From assembly GCF_013349955.1 (NCBI RefSeq), contig NZ_JABVXC010000015.1, positions 1 to 64,000 of the forward strand: a DNA stretch of 64,000 nt, given 5' to 3'. The notes below the pieces were generated by a model, which saw only the letters and a list, made by a program, of their open reading frames with translations, was not told the DNA's origin and did no database searches. Source of the DNA: Onishia taeanensis. GTDB lineage: Bacteria > Pseudomonadota > Gammaproteobacteria > Pseudomonadales > Halomonadaceae. A program made the position numbers and the translations under genes. This document shows positions 1 through 10,001 of this stretch, piece by piece (within the stretch, counting starts at the first letter, position 1; each line of letters starts with the position of its first letter).

Positions 1-4
1 ATGC

Positions 5-80
5 GTCCCATTCGTCTAGTGGTCCAGGACACTGCCCTTTCACGGCAGTGACAGGGGTTCGAACCCCCTATGGGACGCCA
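5..80 (+). tRNA. tRNA-Glu (anticodon TTC)
   Basis: The sequence folds as a complete 76-nt cloverleaf. A 7-bp acceptor stem (5-11 with 70-76) is followed by discriminator G77 and an encoded CCA at 78-80. The anticodon stem is 32-36 with 44-48, and the 7-nt loop holds TTC at 39-41. The T arm carries the usual GGTTCGA core. The length, the TTC anticodon and the CCA end identify it as glutamate tRNA reading GAA/GAG. Its promoter must lie upstream of the window. Confidence 0.97.
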
Positions 81-117
81 CCCGATTCTCCTACAGCAGT
101 TGTCAGCATAAGAGACC

Positions 118-140
118 AGACGCCCATGGCGTCTTTTTTT
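118..140 (+). terminator. Rho-independent terminator of the tRNA-Glu transcript
   Basis: A 7-bp stem AGACGCC/GGCGTCT with a 3-nt loop is followed directly by a run of seven T. It lies 38 bp after the tRNA CCA end, so it ends the tRNA transcript. Confidence 0.85.
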
Positions 141-914
141 GTCGCTGTCATTTCGTCTGATCCCCTTTCTATTGAACTTGACCGGCACCGTTCTGGTGAC
201 TTCGGGTCATATCCGTTCCGCGGCAACCGATTCTGGCGTCATCCGCCGATTTGACCTTCTTGATACTTGACATGGGCGCCGAGTTGTCCACGCCCCCTTT
301 GTTGCTTCTTCGCCTTGTGCATAATTCTTGTACTCGTCAACCCTGGGTGGGTAATTTTCAATAAATTCATTAAAATCAGTAGGTTATTTTTGGTTAAAAA
401 ATAATCAATCTGAGCGTAACCCCCCTGTCATGGTGGTTGCTGGCGGTTTTCTCAAGGTTTTAAACAGACTTATCCACAGAAAGTGTGGAAAACGCGATGA
501 GGCCTGTAAACAGCTGGATTGATAGGGCCTGTAGCAGGTAACAACCGGTGTTTATCGTGGCGTTCGATCGGTCCTCATGCAGGGATTGCCGGTATCAGGC
601 TTCGACAAAACTTGTGCAGTAAGCAAGAGTCAGTCCCCCGCTTTGCTATTTCATGCATCGCGTTCTGTTAGGCATTGGGTTCTGTCAGGCACTGCGGCCT
701 GTATGGAGGTCAGGTGCGATGGTGTGAGGTGGGCTGACAGGGAAGTGTTTCCATGATGAGTCGTGCCATGCCCAAGTTTATGGCGCCGAGGGGGAAGAGT
801 GTTGCTTAGAGGGGGTTTGGGGGCGATACAGCAGACAGGTGGGGCGACAAGGCGGCCCGGGGTGCCCGGGCCTGAGGGGGCGTCTGCGTGGGTGATGGCT
901 TTCAGCGGATGGTG
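141..914. other. Gene-free stretch with an AT-rich core
   Basis: About 770 bp between the tRNA terminator and the convergent dehydrogenase gene. Short open frames here have no recognisable product and no convincing ribosome binding site. The notable content is a core at about 355-410 with roughly 84% A+T, in a region otherwise near 60-65% G+C, flanked by DnaA-box-like sites (separate entry). Nothing else is recognised in 560-914. Confidence 0.6.
284..492. promoter_or_regulatory. Cluster of DnaA-box-like sites around an AT-rich core
   Basis: Two sites match the DnaA consensus TTATNCACA exactly: TTATCCACA at 470-478 (plus strand) and TTATGCACA at 316-324 (minus strand). TTTTCCACA at 484-492 (minus) has one mismatch and TTGTCCACG at 284-292 has two. 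The AT-rich core lies between the exact boxes. This resembles part of an origin, or a DnaA-titrating site such as datA. No dnaA, dnaN or gidA is in the window, so the role is inferred and uncertain. Confidence 0.35.
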
Positions 915-1799
915 TCAGTCGCGGCGTAAGCGCTTGAGCAACGAAGAAGTGTCCCAGCGGCCTCCGCCCATGGCCTGGACATCACCGTAGAATTGATCGA
1001 CCAGTGCGGTCACGGGCAGGCGGGCATCGAGCTCTCGTGCCTGGTCTAGGCAGATCGCCAGGTCCTTGCGCATCCAGTTCACCGCGAAGCCATGATCGTA
1101 CTCATTCTCGATCATGGTCTTGTGGCGATTTTCCATCTGCCAGGAGCCGGCGGCCCCCTGTGAAATCACCTCGATGACCTGTTCGCGGTCGAGCCCCGCC
1201 TGCTCAGCGAAGTGCAGGCCTTCGGCGAGGCCCTGAACGATGCCGGCGATGCAGATCTGGTTGACCATCTTGGTCATCTGACCGCTGCCGGCAGGGCCGA
1301 GCAGGTTGAGTGCTCGCGAATAGACGTTGAGGGCGGCCTGCACGCGCTGGAAGTCGGCGTCTTTGCCACCGCACATGACCGTCAGGGCGCCTTTCTCGGC
1401 ACCCTGTTGGCCACCCGAGACTGGGGCATCGATAAAGGCAACGCCCTGTGCCCGGCAGGCGGCATCGAGCTCGTGTGCCAGGTTGGCCGAGGCGGTGGTG
1501 TGATCGACCAGCACCGTGCCTTCGCGCATGCCGTTCAGGGCGCCGTCTTCACCCAGGGTGACCTGGCGGACGTCGTCATCGTTGCCGACGCACACCAGCA
1601 CCAGGTCGGCTCCTTCGGCGGCCTCCTTGGGGGTAGCGTGATGGCTGCCGGCATAGTCGTTTGTCCAGGCTTCGGCCTTGGTGGCGGTGCGGTTGTAGAC
1701 CCGCACCGTGTAGCCGGCATTGGCTAGGTGACCGGCCATGGGGTAACCCATGACGCCAAGGCCAATGAAACTGACGGTCTGGATGGCGTTGTCACTCAT
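915..1799 (-). CDS. NAD(P)-dependent beta-hydroxyacid dehydrogenase (3-hydroxyisobutyrate dehydrogenase family)
   Basis: 294 residues, the usual length of the 3-hydroxyisobutyrate / tartronate semialdehyde reductase family. The N-terminal Rossmann fold shows GLGVMG at 13-18. The family substrate-binding segment DAPVSGG is at 124-130, and the catalytic lysine is K177 in GQMTKMVNQ, followed by the helical C-terminal domain. The ATG is preceded by AAGGAG. These enzymes oxidise a beta-hydroxyacid, or reduce the semialdehyde, in the cytoplasm. The exact substrate (3-hydroxyisobutyrate, tartronate semialdehyde or another) cannot be read from the sequence. The gene stands alone, downstream of gltA on the same strand but separated from it by a strong terminator. 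Confidence 0.9.
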   Translation of the reverse strand: MSDNAIQTVSFIGLGVMGYPMAGHLANAGYTVRVYNRTATKAEAWTNDYAGSHHATPKEAAEGADLVLVCVGNDDDVRQVTLGEDGALNGMREGTVLVDHTTASANLAHELDAACRAQGVAFIDAPVSGGQQGAEKGALTVMCGGKDADFQRVQAALNVYSRALNLLGPAGSGQMTKMVNQICIAGIVQGLAEGLHFAEQAGLDREQVIEVISQGAAGSWQMENRHKTMIENEYDHGFAVNWMRKDLAICLDQARELDARLPVTALVDQFYGDVQAMGGGRWDTSSLLKRLRRD

Positions 1800-1907
1800 C
1801 TTGATCTCCTTGTGGATTGACAGCTACCGCCTTCGGGGCGTACGCAAATCAGGGCATGCGCAATTCGCGTCATCGGCAAATAGGAGCGCGCGCCATTACA
1901 GGCATGC

Positions 1908-1939
1908 AAAAAGAGGTCGCCCTTGGGCGACCTCTTTTG
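1908..1939 (-). terminator. Terminator of gltA
   Basis: A 9-bp stem (1913-1921 with 1926-1934), extendable by four A-T pairs, with a 4-nt loop and a T run in the minus-strand direction. It begins 23 bp past the gltA stop. Confidence 0.88.
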
Positions 1940-1961
1940 TTCATGACGTAACCACGTTGGC

Positions 1962-3251
1962 TTACTCGGTCGGGTAGTCGCGCTGGTTATAGCCGGTGTA
2001 AAGCTGGCGCGGCCGGCCGATCTTGTAATTGCCGCTGCTGATCATCTCATTCCAGTGCGAGATCCAGCCAATGGTACGCGACACCGCAAAGATCACCGTA
2101 AACATGTTGGTGGGGATGCCGATCGCCTTGAGGATGATGCCGGAATAGAAGTCGACATTCGGGTAGAGCTTGCGCTCGATGAAGTAGTCGTCTTCCAGGG
2201 CGATCTGCTCGAGGCGCTTGGCGATCTTCAATTGCGGATCGTCAGCCATGCCCAGTTCGCTGAGTACCTGGTCGCAGGTTTCTTTCATGACCTTGGCGCG
2301 CGGATCGAAGTTGCGGTAAACCCGGTGGCCGAAGCCCATTAGCTTGAACGGGTCGTCCTTGTCCTTGGCGCGATCGATGAAGGCCTGGATGTTATCCTCG
2401 GAGTCATCGCCGATCTCGTCGAGCATGTTCAACACGGCCTCGTTGGCACCGCCGTGGGCCGGGCCCCAGAGCGCTGCAATGCCGGCGCTGATGCAGGCGT
2501 AGGGATTGGCGCCAGTGGAGCCGGCCAGGCGAACCGTGGAGGTCGAGGCGTTCTGCTCATGGTCGGCATGCAGCATGAAGATGCGGTCCATGGCCTTGGC
2601 GAACACCGGGTTGATCTCGTAGTTCTCGCAGGGATTGCCGAACATCATGTACAGGAAGTTCTCGGCGTAATTGAGGTCATTACGCGGGTACATGAAGGGC
2701 TGTCCGATGTTGTACTTATGACACATGGCAGCCAGGGTCGGCATCTTGGCGATTAGTCGGATCGCGCTGATGCGGCGGTCCTCCTCGCGGGTGATGTCCA
2801 TGTGATCGTGATAGAAGGCGGCCAGCCCGCCGACCACGCCGCACATGATCGACATCGGATGGGCGTCGCGACGGAAGCCCTTATAGAAGTTGGACAACTG
2901 CTCATGGACCATGGTGTGGCTGCGTACGGTGCGCTCGAACTCGTGATACTGCTCTTCGGTCGGCAGTTCGCCGAACAGCAGCAAGTAGGAGAGCTCCGGA
3001 AAGTCGGAATGAGCGGCCAATTGGTCGATCGGGTAGCCGCGATGCAGCAAAACGCCGTTGCCGCCATCGATGAAGGTAATGGCTGACTCGGTGGCGGAGG
3101 TCGCCATGAAGCCTGGGTCATAGGTGAATAGACCCGTCGCGCTAAGTTTGCGCACGTCGATGACGTCGGGGCCGGCGGTACCGGAATAGACCGGCAGCTC
3201 GATAGCCTCGTCCAGACCATCTATCGTCAAATGTGCTTTTCTGTCAGCCAT
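1962..3251 (-). CDS. gltA: Citrate synthase
   Basis: 429 residues. Condenses oxaloacetate and acetyl-CoA to citrate, the entry step of the TCA cycle, in the cytoplasm. The catalytic triad is visible: H266 (GPAHGG), H309 (GFGHRVY) and D367 (NVDFYSG), corresponding to H264, H305 and D362 of the E. coli enzyme. The length and N-terminal domain are those of the hexameric, NADH-inhibited Gram-negative type. GAGGAG precedes the ATG. It is transcribed divergently from sdhCDAB with its own TTGACA/TATAGT promoter and its own terminator, as is usual in this group of bacteria. Confidence 0.98.
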   Translation of the reverse strand: MADRKAHLTIDGLDEAIELPVYSGTAGPDVIDVRKLSATGLFTYDPGFMATSATESAITFIDGGNGVLLHRGYPIDQLAAHSDFPELSYLLLFGELPTEEQYHEFERTVRSHTMVHEQLSNFYKGFRRDAHPMSIMCGVVGGLAAFYHDHMDITREEDRRISAIRLIAKMPTLAAMCHKYNIGQPFMYPRNDLNYAENFLYMMFGNPCENYEINPVFAKAMDRIFMLHADHEQNASTSTVRLAGSTGANPYACISAGIAALWGPAHGGANEAVLNMLDEIGDDSEDNIQAFIDRAKDKDDPFKLMGFGHRVYRNFDPRAKVMKETCDQVLSELGMADDPQLKIAKRLEQIALEDDYFIERKLYPNVDFYSGIILKAIGIPTNMFTVIFAVSRTIGWISHWNEMISSGNYKIGRPRQLYTGYNQRDYPTE

Positions 3252-3327
3252 GCTAGGCTCCTCATTGTCTGGTATCCGGCGATAAGTCCTTGACTCGCTT
3301 GATGTACGGGCAGAAAAAAGTCAGCCC

Positions 3328-3355
3328 ACTATAGAAGCGATCCAAGGATTGTCAA
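3328..3355 (-). promoter_or_regulatory. Sigma-70-type promoter for gltA
   Basis: On the minus strand, TTGACA (3355-3350) and TATAGT (3333-3328) are separated by 16 bp. The -10 hexamer lies 76 bp upstream of the gltA ATG. Transcription would start near 3321. Confidence 0.7.
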
Positions 3356-3492
3356 TTCGCCATTGGGCGGGCCGCCTTGTGCAATCTTGTTATTTCCGTA
3401 CTTGTTTTGTACAGTTATTGGTGCTTTGCATCATTGTGCGCCTTTCCCGGTATGGGTCAAGACGTAACTAGCAGGGCTTAGGCTGTCGCCAT

Positions 3493-3521
3493 TTGTCATG
3501 GTTGCGACCAATCCCTATAAT
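3493..3521 (+). promoter_or_regulatory. Sigma-70-type promoter for sdhCDAB
   Basis: TTGTCA (3493-3498) and a perfect TATAAT (3516-3521) are separated by the ideal 17 bp. The start site would be near 3528, giving a leader of about 128 nt before the sdhC GTG. Confidence 0.75.
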
Positions 3522-3655
3522 CCACACCGCGCGACTGGCCGATAGGTACGGTCGTGTCGACTTGGCAGACGGCCGAGCCCTTCCTCAAAACCACCGCCCG
3601 CTCGGGCCCTAGCCCCGACGCACCCACAGCGGGCCAAGAGAGTGTGTAAAGAGCC

Positions 3656-4033
3656 GTGAATAGCAAACGACCCGTAAATCTCGATCTCAGTACGATCAAG
3701 TTCCCCCTCCCGGCACTAACGTCGATCGCTCACCGCATCACAGGCGTCATCCTCTTCATCGGCCTGATCTTCGCCTTCTGGGCGCTGGATACGTCGCTGT
3801 CTTCCCCGCAGGGATTCGAGGCTGTAAGTGATGCCATTGCCCACAATTTCCTGGCCAAGCTGATCACCTGGGGCATGCTGTCCGCCCTGGCCTTTCACTT
3901 CGTGGCCGGCATCAAACACCTGCTGATGGATGCTGACATCGGTGTGACCCTCGAGGGCGGTATCAAGAAGGCGCAGATCACTGTCGTGATCAGCGCCGTT
4001 CTGGTGATTCTGGCAGGAGTCTGGGTATGGTAA
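3656..4033 (+). CDS. sdhC: Succinate dehydrogenase cytochrome b556 subunit
   Basis: 125 residues with three membrane helices. It anchors SdhAB to the inner membrane and, with SdhD, binds heme b and ubiquinone. The N-terminal RPVNLDL and FPLPALTSIAHRITG segments are typical of SdhC; the quinone-site serine and arginine lie in this stretch. The likely heme-ligand histidine is in the second helix, in AFHFVAGIKHLLMD. The start is GTG at 3656; earlier in-frame starts would lengthen it beyond the family norm. It overlaps sdhD by 7 bp and is first in the sdhCDAB operon. Confidence 0.95.
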   Translation: MNSKRPVNLDLSTIKFPLPALTSIAHRITGVILFIGLIFAFWALDTSLSSPQGFEAVSDAIAHNFLAKLITWGMLSALAFHFVAGIKHLLMDADIGVTLEGGIKKAQITVVISAVLVILAGVWVW

Positions 4034-4374
4034 CCAATATTACAAACTTTGGTCGTAGTGGCCTGTCTGACTGGCTGATCCAGCGCGCCTCGGCCGTCAT
4101 TCTGGCGCTTTACACGCTCTTCATGGTCGGCTATCTGCTGCTGCACCCGAACCTGGACTACGCCACCTGGAGCGGCCTGTTCGGCTCTACCTGGATGCGT
4201 ATCTTCTCGCTGCTCGCCTTCGTGTCGATGGCCGCCCACGCCTGGATCGGTCTGTGGACGGTGACCACCGATTACCTGAAGCCGACCGCCATCCGTATCG
4301 CCGTCCAAGCCGTGATTATCCTGGCCATCTTTGTCTTTCTGGTGTGGGGCGTCCAAGTCCTGTGGGGAGCCTGA
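4027..4374 (+). CDS. sdhD: Succinate dehydrogenase membrane anchor subunit
   Basis: 115 residues with three hydrophobic helices. It is the second membrane anchor of complex II and completes the heme b and quinone site. The segment SMAAHAWIGLWTVTTDYLK contains the histidine and Asp-Tyr pair conserved in SdhD. It overlaps sdhC by 7 bp, and its stop is 3 bp from the sdhA start, so all four genes are translated from one message. Confidence 0.95.
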   Translation: MVTNITNFGRSGLSDWLIQRASAVILALYTLFMVGYLLLHPNLDYATWSGLFGSTWMRIFSLLAFVSMAAHAWIGLWTVTTDYLKPTAIRIAVQAVIILAIFVFLVWGVQVLWGA

Positions 4375-4377
4375 TAA

Positions 4378-6150
4378 ATGTCTAACATGCGTAGCCTGAC
4401 CTTCGACGCAATCATCATTGGTGGTGGCGGCTCCGGCCTGCGTGCCGCTCTCGAGCTGGCCAAGTCCGGCAAGAAGACCGCAGTACTCTCCAAGGTCTTC
4501 CCGACGCGCTCGCATACCGTGTCTGCCCAAGGCGGCATCACCTGTGCCATCGCATCCTCAGACCCTGACGACGACTGGCGCTGGCACATGTATGACACCG
4601 TCAAGGGCGGCGACTACATCGCCGACCAGGACGCGGCCGAGTACATGTGCTCCGAAGGGCCCAAGGCGGTATTCGAGCTCGAGCACATGGGGCTGCCGTT
4701 CTCCCGCTTCGACAACGGTCGCATCTACCAGCGTCCGTTCGGTGGTCAGTCCAAGGACTTCGGTAAGGGCGGTCAGGCAGCACGTACCTGTGCGGCGGCT
4801 GACCGTACCGGCCACGCGCTGCTGCACACGCTTTATCAGAACAATCTGAAGAACAACACCACCTTCCTCAACGAGTGGTATGCGGTCGATCTGGTCAAGA
4901 ATGCCAACGGTGACGTGGTGGGTTGTATCGCCATGTGCATCGAGACCGGTGAAGTGGTGCACGTCAAGTCCAAGGCCACCGTGCTGGCGACCGGCGGTGC
5001 CGGCCGTATCTACGCCTCCACCACCAACGCCTTGATCAATACGGGCGACGGCATCGGCATGGCCATGCGCGCGGGCTTCCCGATGCAGGACATGGAAATG
5101 TGGCAGTTCCACCCGACCGGCATTTACGGCGCCGGCACCTTGGTCACCGAGGGCTGCCGCGGTGAGGGTGGTTACCTGATCAACAAGGACGGCGAGCGCT
5201 TCATGGAGCGTTATGCGCCGAACGCCAAAGATCTGGCCGGCCGCGATGTGGTCGCTCGCTCCATGGTCATGGAAATTCTCGAAGGTCGGGGCTGTGGCGA
5301 GAAGGGCGACCACGTCTTCCTGAAGCTCGATCATCTGGGCGAGGACGTCCTCGGCAAGCGCCTGCCGGGCATCGTCGAACTGTCCAAGACCTTTGCTCAT
5401 GTCGATCCGGCCAAAGAGCCGATCCCGGTCGTGCCGACCTGCCACTATATGATGGGCGGTATCCCCACCAACGTGCATGGCCAGGCAGTCATGCAGGACG
5501 AAGACGGTAACGACCAGATCGTCAACGGCCTGTTCGCCTGTGGCGAAGCGGCCTGCGTGTCGGTTCATGGCGCCAACCGTCTGGGTGGCAACTCGCTGCT
5601 CGACCTGGTGGTGTTCGGCCGCGCTGCCGGCATGTACATCGAAGGCGCGCTGAACGAGGGCATCGAGTACCTTGATGCCACTCAGTCCGATATCGATGCG
5701 GCCATGACGCGCCTGAATCGTTGGAACGAGTCCAGCGGCGGCGAGTCCGTGCCGGCCCTCAAGGCCGAACTGCAGGACATCATGCAGAGCGCCTTCGGCG
5801 TCTTCCGTCAGGAAGACAACATGCAGGAAGGCGTCAAGAAACTCGCCGAGTTGCGTGAGCGGATCAACAACGCCCACTTGGGCGATAAGTCGAATGCCTT
5901 CAATACCGCACGTGTCGAAGCCCTGGAGCTCGACAACCTGATGGAAGTGGCCGAGGCCACCGCGATTTCTGCGCTGGAGCGCAAGGAAAGCCGCGGTGCG
6001 CATTCCCGTTACGACTATCCGGACCGTGACGATGTCAACTGGCTGAAGCACTCGCTGTTCTTCCCGGCCACCAAGACGCTGGGTAAGCGCGACGTCAACT
6101 TCACGCCGAAGACCGTCGACACCTTCGAGCCTAAAGTCCGTACCTACTAA
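4378..6150 (+). CDS. sdhA: Succinate dehydrogenase flavoprotein subunit
   Basis: 590 residues. Oxidises succinate to fumarate with covalently bound FAD on the cytoplasmic face of the membrane. An N-terminal dinucleotide-binding GGGGSG is at 15-20, and the FAD-attaching histidine is H46 in [10 protein letters not shown]. The substrate-binding HPTGIYGAG and the C-terminal capping segments are present. GGAG precedes the ATG. The length matches E. coli SdhA (588). It passes electrons to SdhB, encoded 11 bp downstream. Confidence 0.98.
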   Translation: MSNMRSLTFDAIIIGGGGSGLRAALELAKSGKKTAVLSKVFPTRSHTVSAQGGITCAIASSDPDDDWRWHMYDTVKGGDYIADQDAAEYMCSEGPKAVFELEHMGLPFSRFDNGRIYQRPFGGQSKDFGKGGQAARTCAAADRTGHALLHTLYQNNLKNNTTFLNEWYAVDLVKNANGDVVGCIAMCIETGEVVHVKSKATVLATGGAGRIYASTTNALINTGDGIGMAMRAGFPMQDMEMWQFHPTGIYGAGTLVTEGCRGEGGYLINKDGERFMERYAPNAKDLAGRDVVARSMVMEILEGRGCGEKGDHVFLKLDHLGEDVLGKRLPGIVELSKTFAHVDPAKEPIPVVPTCHYMMGGIPTNVHGQAVMQDEDGNDQIVNGLFACGEAACVSVHGANRLGGNSLLDLVVFGRAAGMYIEGALNEGIEYLDATQSDIDAAMTRLNRWNESSGGESVPALKAELQDIMQSAFGVFRQEDNMQEGVKKLAELRERINNAHLGDKSNAFNTARVEALELDNLMEVAEATAISALERKESRGAHSRYDYPDRDDVNWLKHSLFFPATKTLGKRDVNFTPKTVDTFEPKVRTY

Positions 6151-6161
6151 GGGGGTCCACG

Positions 6162-6872
6162 ATGTCCATGCTTCAGGTATCCGTCTACCGCTACAATCCG
6201 GAAACAGACTCCGCGCCGTACATGCAGGAGTTTCAGGTGGACACTCAGGGCCGCGATGTAATGGTTCTGAATGTCCTGGCCATGATCAAGGAGCAGGACA
6301 GCTCCATGGCCTATCGTCGCAGCTGCCGGGAAGGGGTCTGTGGCTCCGACGGCATGAACATGAACGGCAAGAACGGCCTGGCCTGCATCACGCCGCTGTC
6401 CGAGGTGGTCAAGGGCGGCAAGCTGACGCTACGTCCGCTTCCCGGCCTGCCGGTCATCCGTGACCTGGTGGTCGACATGGCGCTGTTCTACAAGCAGTAC
6501 GAGCGCATTCAGCCGTACCTGCAGAACGACACGCCGGAACCGGCCATCGAGCGCCTGCAGTCGCCGGAAGATCGTGACAAGCTCGACGGTCTATACGAGT
6601 GCATCCTGTGTGCCTGCTGCTCGACGTCCTGCCCGTCGTTCTGGTGGAACCCGGACAAGTTCGTCGGTCCGGCCGGCCTCTTGCAGGCCTACCGCTTCCT
6701 GGCCGACTCGCGTGACGAGGCGACCAGTGAGCGTCTCGCCGAGCTCGAGGATCCGTTCAGCGTCTTCCGCTGCCGCGGTATCATGAACTGTGTGGCGGTC
6801 TGTCCGAAGGGACTCAACCCGACGCGGGCGATCGGCAAGATCCGCGAGATGCTGCTGGCGAATGCCACTTAA
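6162..6872 (+). CDS. sdhB: Succinate dehydrogenase iron-sulfur subunit
   Basis: 236 residues, carrying three iron-sulfur clusters between SdhA and the quinone. The 2Fe-2S ligands are C55, C60, D63 and C75, with aspartate in the third position as in E. coli. The 4Fe-4S ligands begin at C147, C150 and C153 (CILCACC), and the 3Fe-4S and remaining ligands are in CRGIMNCVAVCP. It is last in sdhCDAB and is followed by a terminator before sucA, so part of the transcription ends here. Confidence 0.98.
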   Translation: MSMLQVSVYRYNPETDSAPYMQEFQVDTQGRDVMVLNVLAMIKEQDSSMAYRRSCREGVCGSDGMNMNGKNGLACITPLSEVVKGGKLTLRPLPGLPVIRDLVVDMALFYKQYERIQPYLQNDTPEPAIERLQSPEDRDKLDGLYECILCACCSTSCPSFWWNPDKFVGPAGLLQAYRFLADSRDEATSERLAELEDPFSVFRCRGIMNCVAVCPKGLNPTRAIGKIREMLLANAT

Positions 6873-6954
6873 ATCGTCGCGCTCGTCTTGCTATCATGGT
6901 GGCCGATCTCAGGCCGTGGCGTTTCGTCGCGGCTGAGCCGGCCCCGTCGCTAAG

Positions 6955-6980
6955 AGCCGGTGCCTCGCGCACCGGCTTTT
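6955..6980 (+). terminator. Terminator after sdhCDAB
   Basis: A 9-bp stem AGCCGGTGC/GCACCGGCT with a 5-nt loop and four T. It lies between sdhB and sucA and probably gives partial read-through, because sucA has no obvious promoter of its own nearby. Confidence 0.75.
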
Positions 6981-7123
6981 GACGATCGAGACCTGGGCTT
7001 ACGGTTCGTGCCGAAGCTCGCCGGATCAGGACACAAGCCCAACCGGCAGGGCAACAGTCACGCCGATGCGGCGATGCCGTAGATGGCGCCGATAACACCC
7101 CATCAGTGTAGGGTGACCGAGAC

Positions 7124-9958
7124 ATGCAAGAAGGCATAATGGAGTTGATGTGGCGCACCTCCCATGTCAGTGGCGGAAATGCTCACTATGTGGAAGCGCT
7201 ATACGAACAGTACCTCGTCGATCCAAACGCTGTCCCCGACGAGTGGCGCAACTACTTTGATCAGTTGCCCCGCCCGGATGGCAGCCCCTCCCAGGATATT
7301 CCGCTTGGTCCGATTCGCGACCAGTTCTACCAGCTTGGCCAGTCCCGTCGGGGTTCACAGGCCGCCGCCAGCGTCGACAGCGGTGAGAGCAAGAAGCAGG
7401 TCAAGGTTCTCCAGCTGATCAATGCGTATCGCTTTCGCGGCCACCAAAAGGCCGATATCGATCCTCTTAACCTGCGTAGTCAGGTGCCGGTGCCGGATCT
7501 CGACCTGTCCTTCCACCAGCTGACCAAGGCCGATCTGGATACCGAGTTCCAGACCGGGTCCTTCTTCCTGGGCAAGGACAAAGCGCCGCTCAAGGAGATC
7601 GTCGACGCCCTGGAGCAGACTTACTGCCGCTCCATCGGCTGCGAGATCATGCATATCGTCGACACTGAAGAGAAGCGCTGGCTGCAGCAGCGCTTCGAAT
7701 CGGTGCGCTCCAAGCCCAAGTTCAGCCCGGACGTGCGCAAGCACGTACTTGAGCGGCTGACGGCGGCCGAGGGCCTGGAAAGCTACCTGGCGTCCAAGTA
7801 TCCGGGGACCAAGCGCTTCGGCCTCGAGGGTGGCGAAAGCTTCATCCCGATGATGGATGAGATCATCCAGCGGGCCGGCGGCTATGGCACCAAGGAAGTC
7901 GTCATCGGCATGGCGCACCGCGGTCGCCTCAACCTGCTGGTCAACATCCTGGGCAAGAGCCCCTCCGAGCTGATCGAGGAATTCGACGGCAAGAAGGTGA
8001 TCTCCCAGGGCTCCGGCGACGTCAAGTATCACCAGGGCTTCAGCTCGAACGTGATGACCAGTGGTGGCGAAGTTCACCTGGCGCTGGCGTTCAACCCGTC
8101 CCACCTGGAGATCGTCTCCCCGGTGGTCGAGGGCTCGGTGCGGGCCCGTCAGGACCGTCGCGACGATAGCGATGGCAGCAAGGTGTTGCCGATCAACATC
8201 CATGGTGACGCGGCCTTCGCAGGGCAAGGCGTGGTCATGGAAACCTTCCAGATGTCGCAGACCCGTGCCTACAAGACCGGCGGCACGGTGCACATCGTGA
8301 TCAACAACCAGGTCGGCTTCACCACCTCGCATCCCGGCGATACGCGCTCCACCGAGTACTGCACCGACATCGCCAAGATGGTTCAGGCGCCGATCTTCCA
8401 CGTCAACGGCGATGATCCGGACGCCGTGCTGCACGCGACCCAGGTGGCCATCGACTATCGCCACCAGTTCAAGCGTGACGTGGTCATCGACCTGGTCTGC
8501 TACCGTCGTCGCGGCCACAACGAGGCCGACGAGCCGTCCGGCACGCAGCCGATGATGTATCAGAAGATCAAGAATCATCCGTCTGCTCGCACCCACTTCG
8601 TCAAGCGGCTGGTCGATGAGGGCATCATCAGTGAAGACGATGCCAAGGCGCAGATGGAGAAGTATCGCGACGACCTGATGGCCGGCAACCATGTGGCCAA
8701 CGCCCTGGTCAAGGAGCCGAACACCTCGCTGTTCGTCGACTGGGCGCCGTATCTGGGTCATGAGTGGACCGGCGATGCCGATACCACTGTCGACATGAAG
8801 CGCATGCAGCAGCTCGCTAACAAGATGTGCGAGGTGCCGGACGGCATTCAGGTCCAGCGTCAGGTCGCCAAGATCTACGAGGATCGCCGCAAGATGGTCG
8901 CCGGTGGCATGGCGCTGAACTGGGGCTTCGCCGAAACCCTGGCCTATGCCACGCTGCTCGATCAGGGCCATCCGATCCGCATTACCGGCCAGGACAGTGG
9001 CCGCGGCACCTTCTCCCACCGTCACGCGGTGGTGCACAACCAGAAGGACGGCAGCACCTACGTGCCGCTCGAGCACATCGCCGACGGACAGCCGCGCTTC
9101 ACCATCCACGACTCCTTCCTCTCGGAAGAAGCCGTGCTGGCCTTCGAATACGGCTATTCCACCACCATGCCCAATGCGCTTGATGTGTGGGAGGCCCAGT
9201 TCGGGGACTTCTTCAACGGCGCCCAGGTGGTGGTCGACCAGTTCATCTCCTCGGGCGAGACCAAGTGGGGGCGCTTGTGTGGCCTGACCATGTTGCTGCC
9301 GCACGGCTATGAGGGGCAGGGTCCCGAGCACTCCTCGGCGCGTCTCGAGCGCTTCCTGCAGCTGTGTGCCGAGCACAACATGCAAGTCTGTGTGCCGACG
9401 ACCCCGGCGCAGATCTTCCACCTGCTGCGTCGTCAGGTGATTCGTCCGCTCAGGAAGCCGCTGGTGGTCATGTCGCCGAAGAGTCTGCTGCGCCACAAGG
9501 AAGCGACGTCCACCCTCGAAGAGCTGGCTCACGGCAAGTTCCAGATGGTGTTGCCTGATCAGGGCAAGCTCGAGGCCGACAAGGTCAAGCGGGCGGTGCT
9601 GTGTTCCGGCAAGGTCTACTATGATCTCGCCGCCTACCGTGCCGAGAACGAGCGTGAAGACACTGCGGTGGTGCGTATCGAGCAGGTCTACCCCTTCCCG
9701 AAGGAAGAGCTGCAGGCGGCCCTCAAGGCCTATCCGAACCTCGAGCAGGTCGTCTGGTGTCAGGAAGAGCCGCTCAACCAGGGCGCCTGGTATCAGAGCC
9801 AGCATCACATGCGAGTCGTAGCGGACATGCTGCGTGAAGGCATGGGGCGCGACCTGAAGTTTGCCGGTCGTCCCGCCTCTGCGGCCCCGGCCGCCGGCTA
9901 CATGTCCGTGCACGTAGAACAGCAGCGCCAACTGGTGGACGACGCCTTCAACGCCTGA
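7124..9958 (+). CDS. sucA: 2-oxoglutarate dehydrogenase E1 component
   Basis: 944 residues. The thiamine-diphosphate-dependent E1 decarboxylates 2-oxoglutarate and succinylates the lipoyl groups of SucB. Visible marks are [19 protein letters not shown] and INNQVGFTT in the ThDP region and a transketolase-like domain in the C-terminal half. The N terminus resembles the MQES... start known in Pseudomonas SucA, which supports the ATG at 7124 over the one at 7139. The N-terminal segment [16 protein letters not shown] is the E2-contact region typical of this family. It lies 43 bp upstream of sucB. Confidence 0.98.
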   Translation: MQEGIMELMWRTSHVSGGNAHYVEALYEQYLVDPNAVPDEWRNYFDQLPRPDGSPSQDIPLGPIRDQFYQLGQSRRGSQAAASVDSGESKKQVKVLQLINAYRFRGHQKADIDPLNLRSQVPVPDLDLSFHQLTKADLDTEFQTGSFFLGKDKAPLKEIVDALEQTYCRSIGCEIMHIVDTEEKRWLQQRFESVRSKPKFSPDVRKHVLERLTAAEGLESYLASKYPGTKRFGLEGGESFIPMMDEIIQRAGGYGTKEVVIGMAHRGRLNLLVNILGKSPSELIEEFDGKKVISQGSGDVKYHQGFSSNVMTSGGEVHLALAFNPSHLEIVSPVVEGSVRARQDRRDDSDGSKVLPINIHGDAAFAGQGVVMETFQMSQTRAYKTGGTVHIVINNQVGFTTSHPGDTRSTEYCTDIAKMVQAPIFHVNGDDPDAVLHATQVAIDYRHQFKRDVVIDLVCYRRRGHNEADEPSGTQPMMYQKIKNHPSARTHFVKRLVDEGIISEDDAKAQMEKYRDDLMAGNHVANALVKEPNTSLFVDWAPYLGHEWTGDADTTVDMKRMQQLANKMCEVPDGIQVQRQVAKIYEDRRKMVAGGMALNWGFAETLAYATLLDQGHPIRITGQDSGRGTFSHRHAVVHNQKDGSTYVPLEHIADGQPRFTIHDSFLSEEAVLAFEYGYSTTMPNALDVWEAQFGDFFNGAQVVVDQFISSGETKWGRLCGLTMLLPHGYEGQGPEHSSARLERFLQLCAEHNMQVCVPTTPAQIFHLLRRQVIRPLRKPLVVMSPKSLLRHKEATSTLEELAHGKFQMVLPDQGKLEADKVKRAVLCSGKVYYDLAAYRAENEREDTAVVRIEQVYPFPKEELQAALKAYPNLEQVVWCQEEPLNQGAWYQSQHHMRVVADMLREGMGRDLKFAGRPASAAPAAGYMSVHVEQQRQLVDDAFNA

Positions 9959-10001
9959 AGGCGTCCCCATCGGACGAGAGAGAATACATAAGGGAAATTC
10001 A

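Noticed and set aside
48..254. 68-residue frame starting inside the tRNA gene
   Set aside because: It overlaps the tRNA and its terminator and has no protein-like features.
763..990. 75-residue open frame before the dehydrogenase gene
   Set aside because: No ribosome binding site and an Arg/Gly/Pro-rich composition typical of a shadow frame; it overlaps the dehydrogenase end in antisense.
4558..6051. 497-residue antisense frame opposite sdhA
   Set aside because: His/Val-rich shadow of sdhA; no domain and no translation signal.
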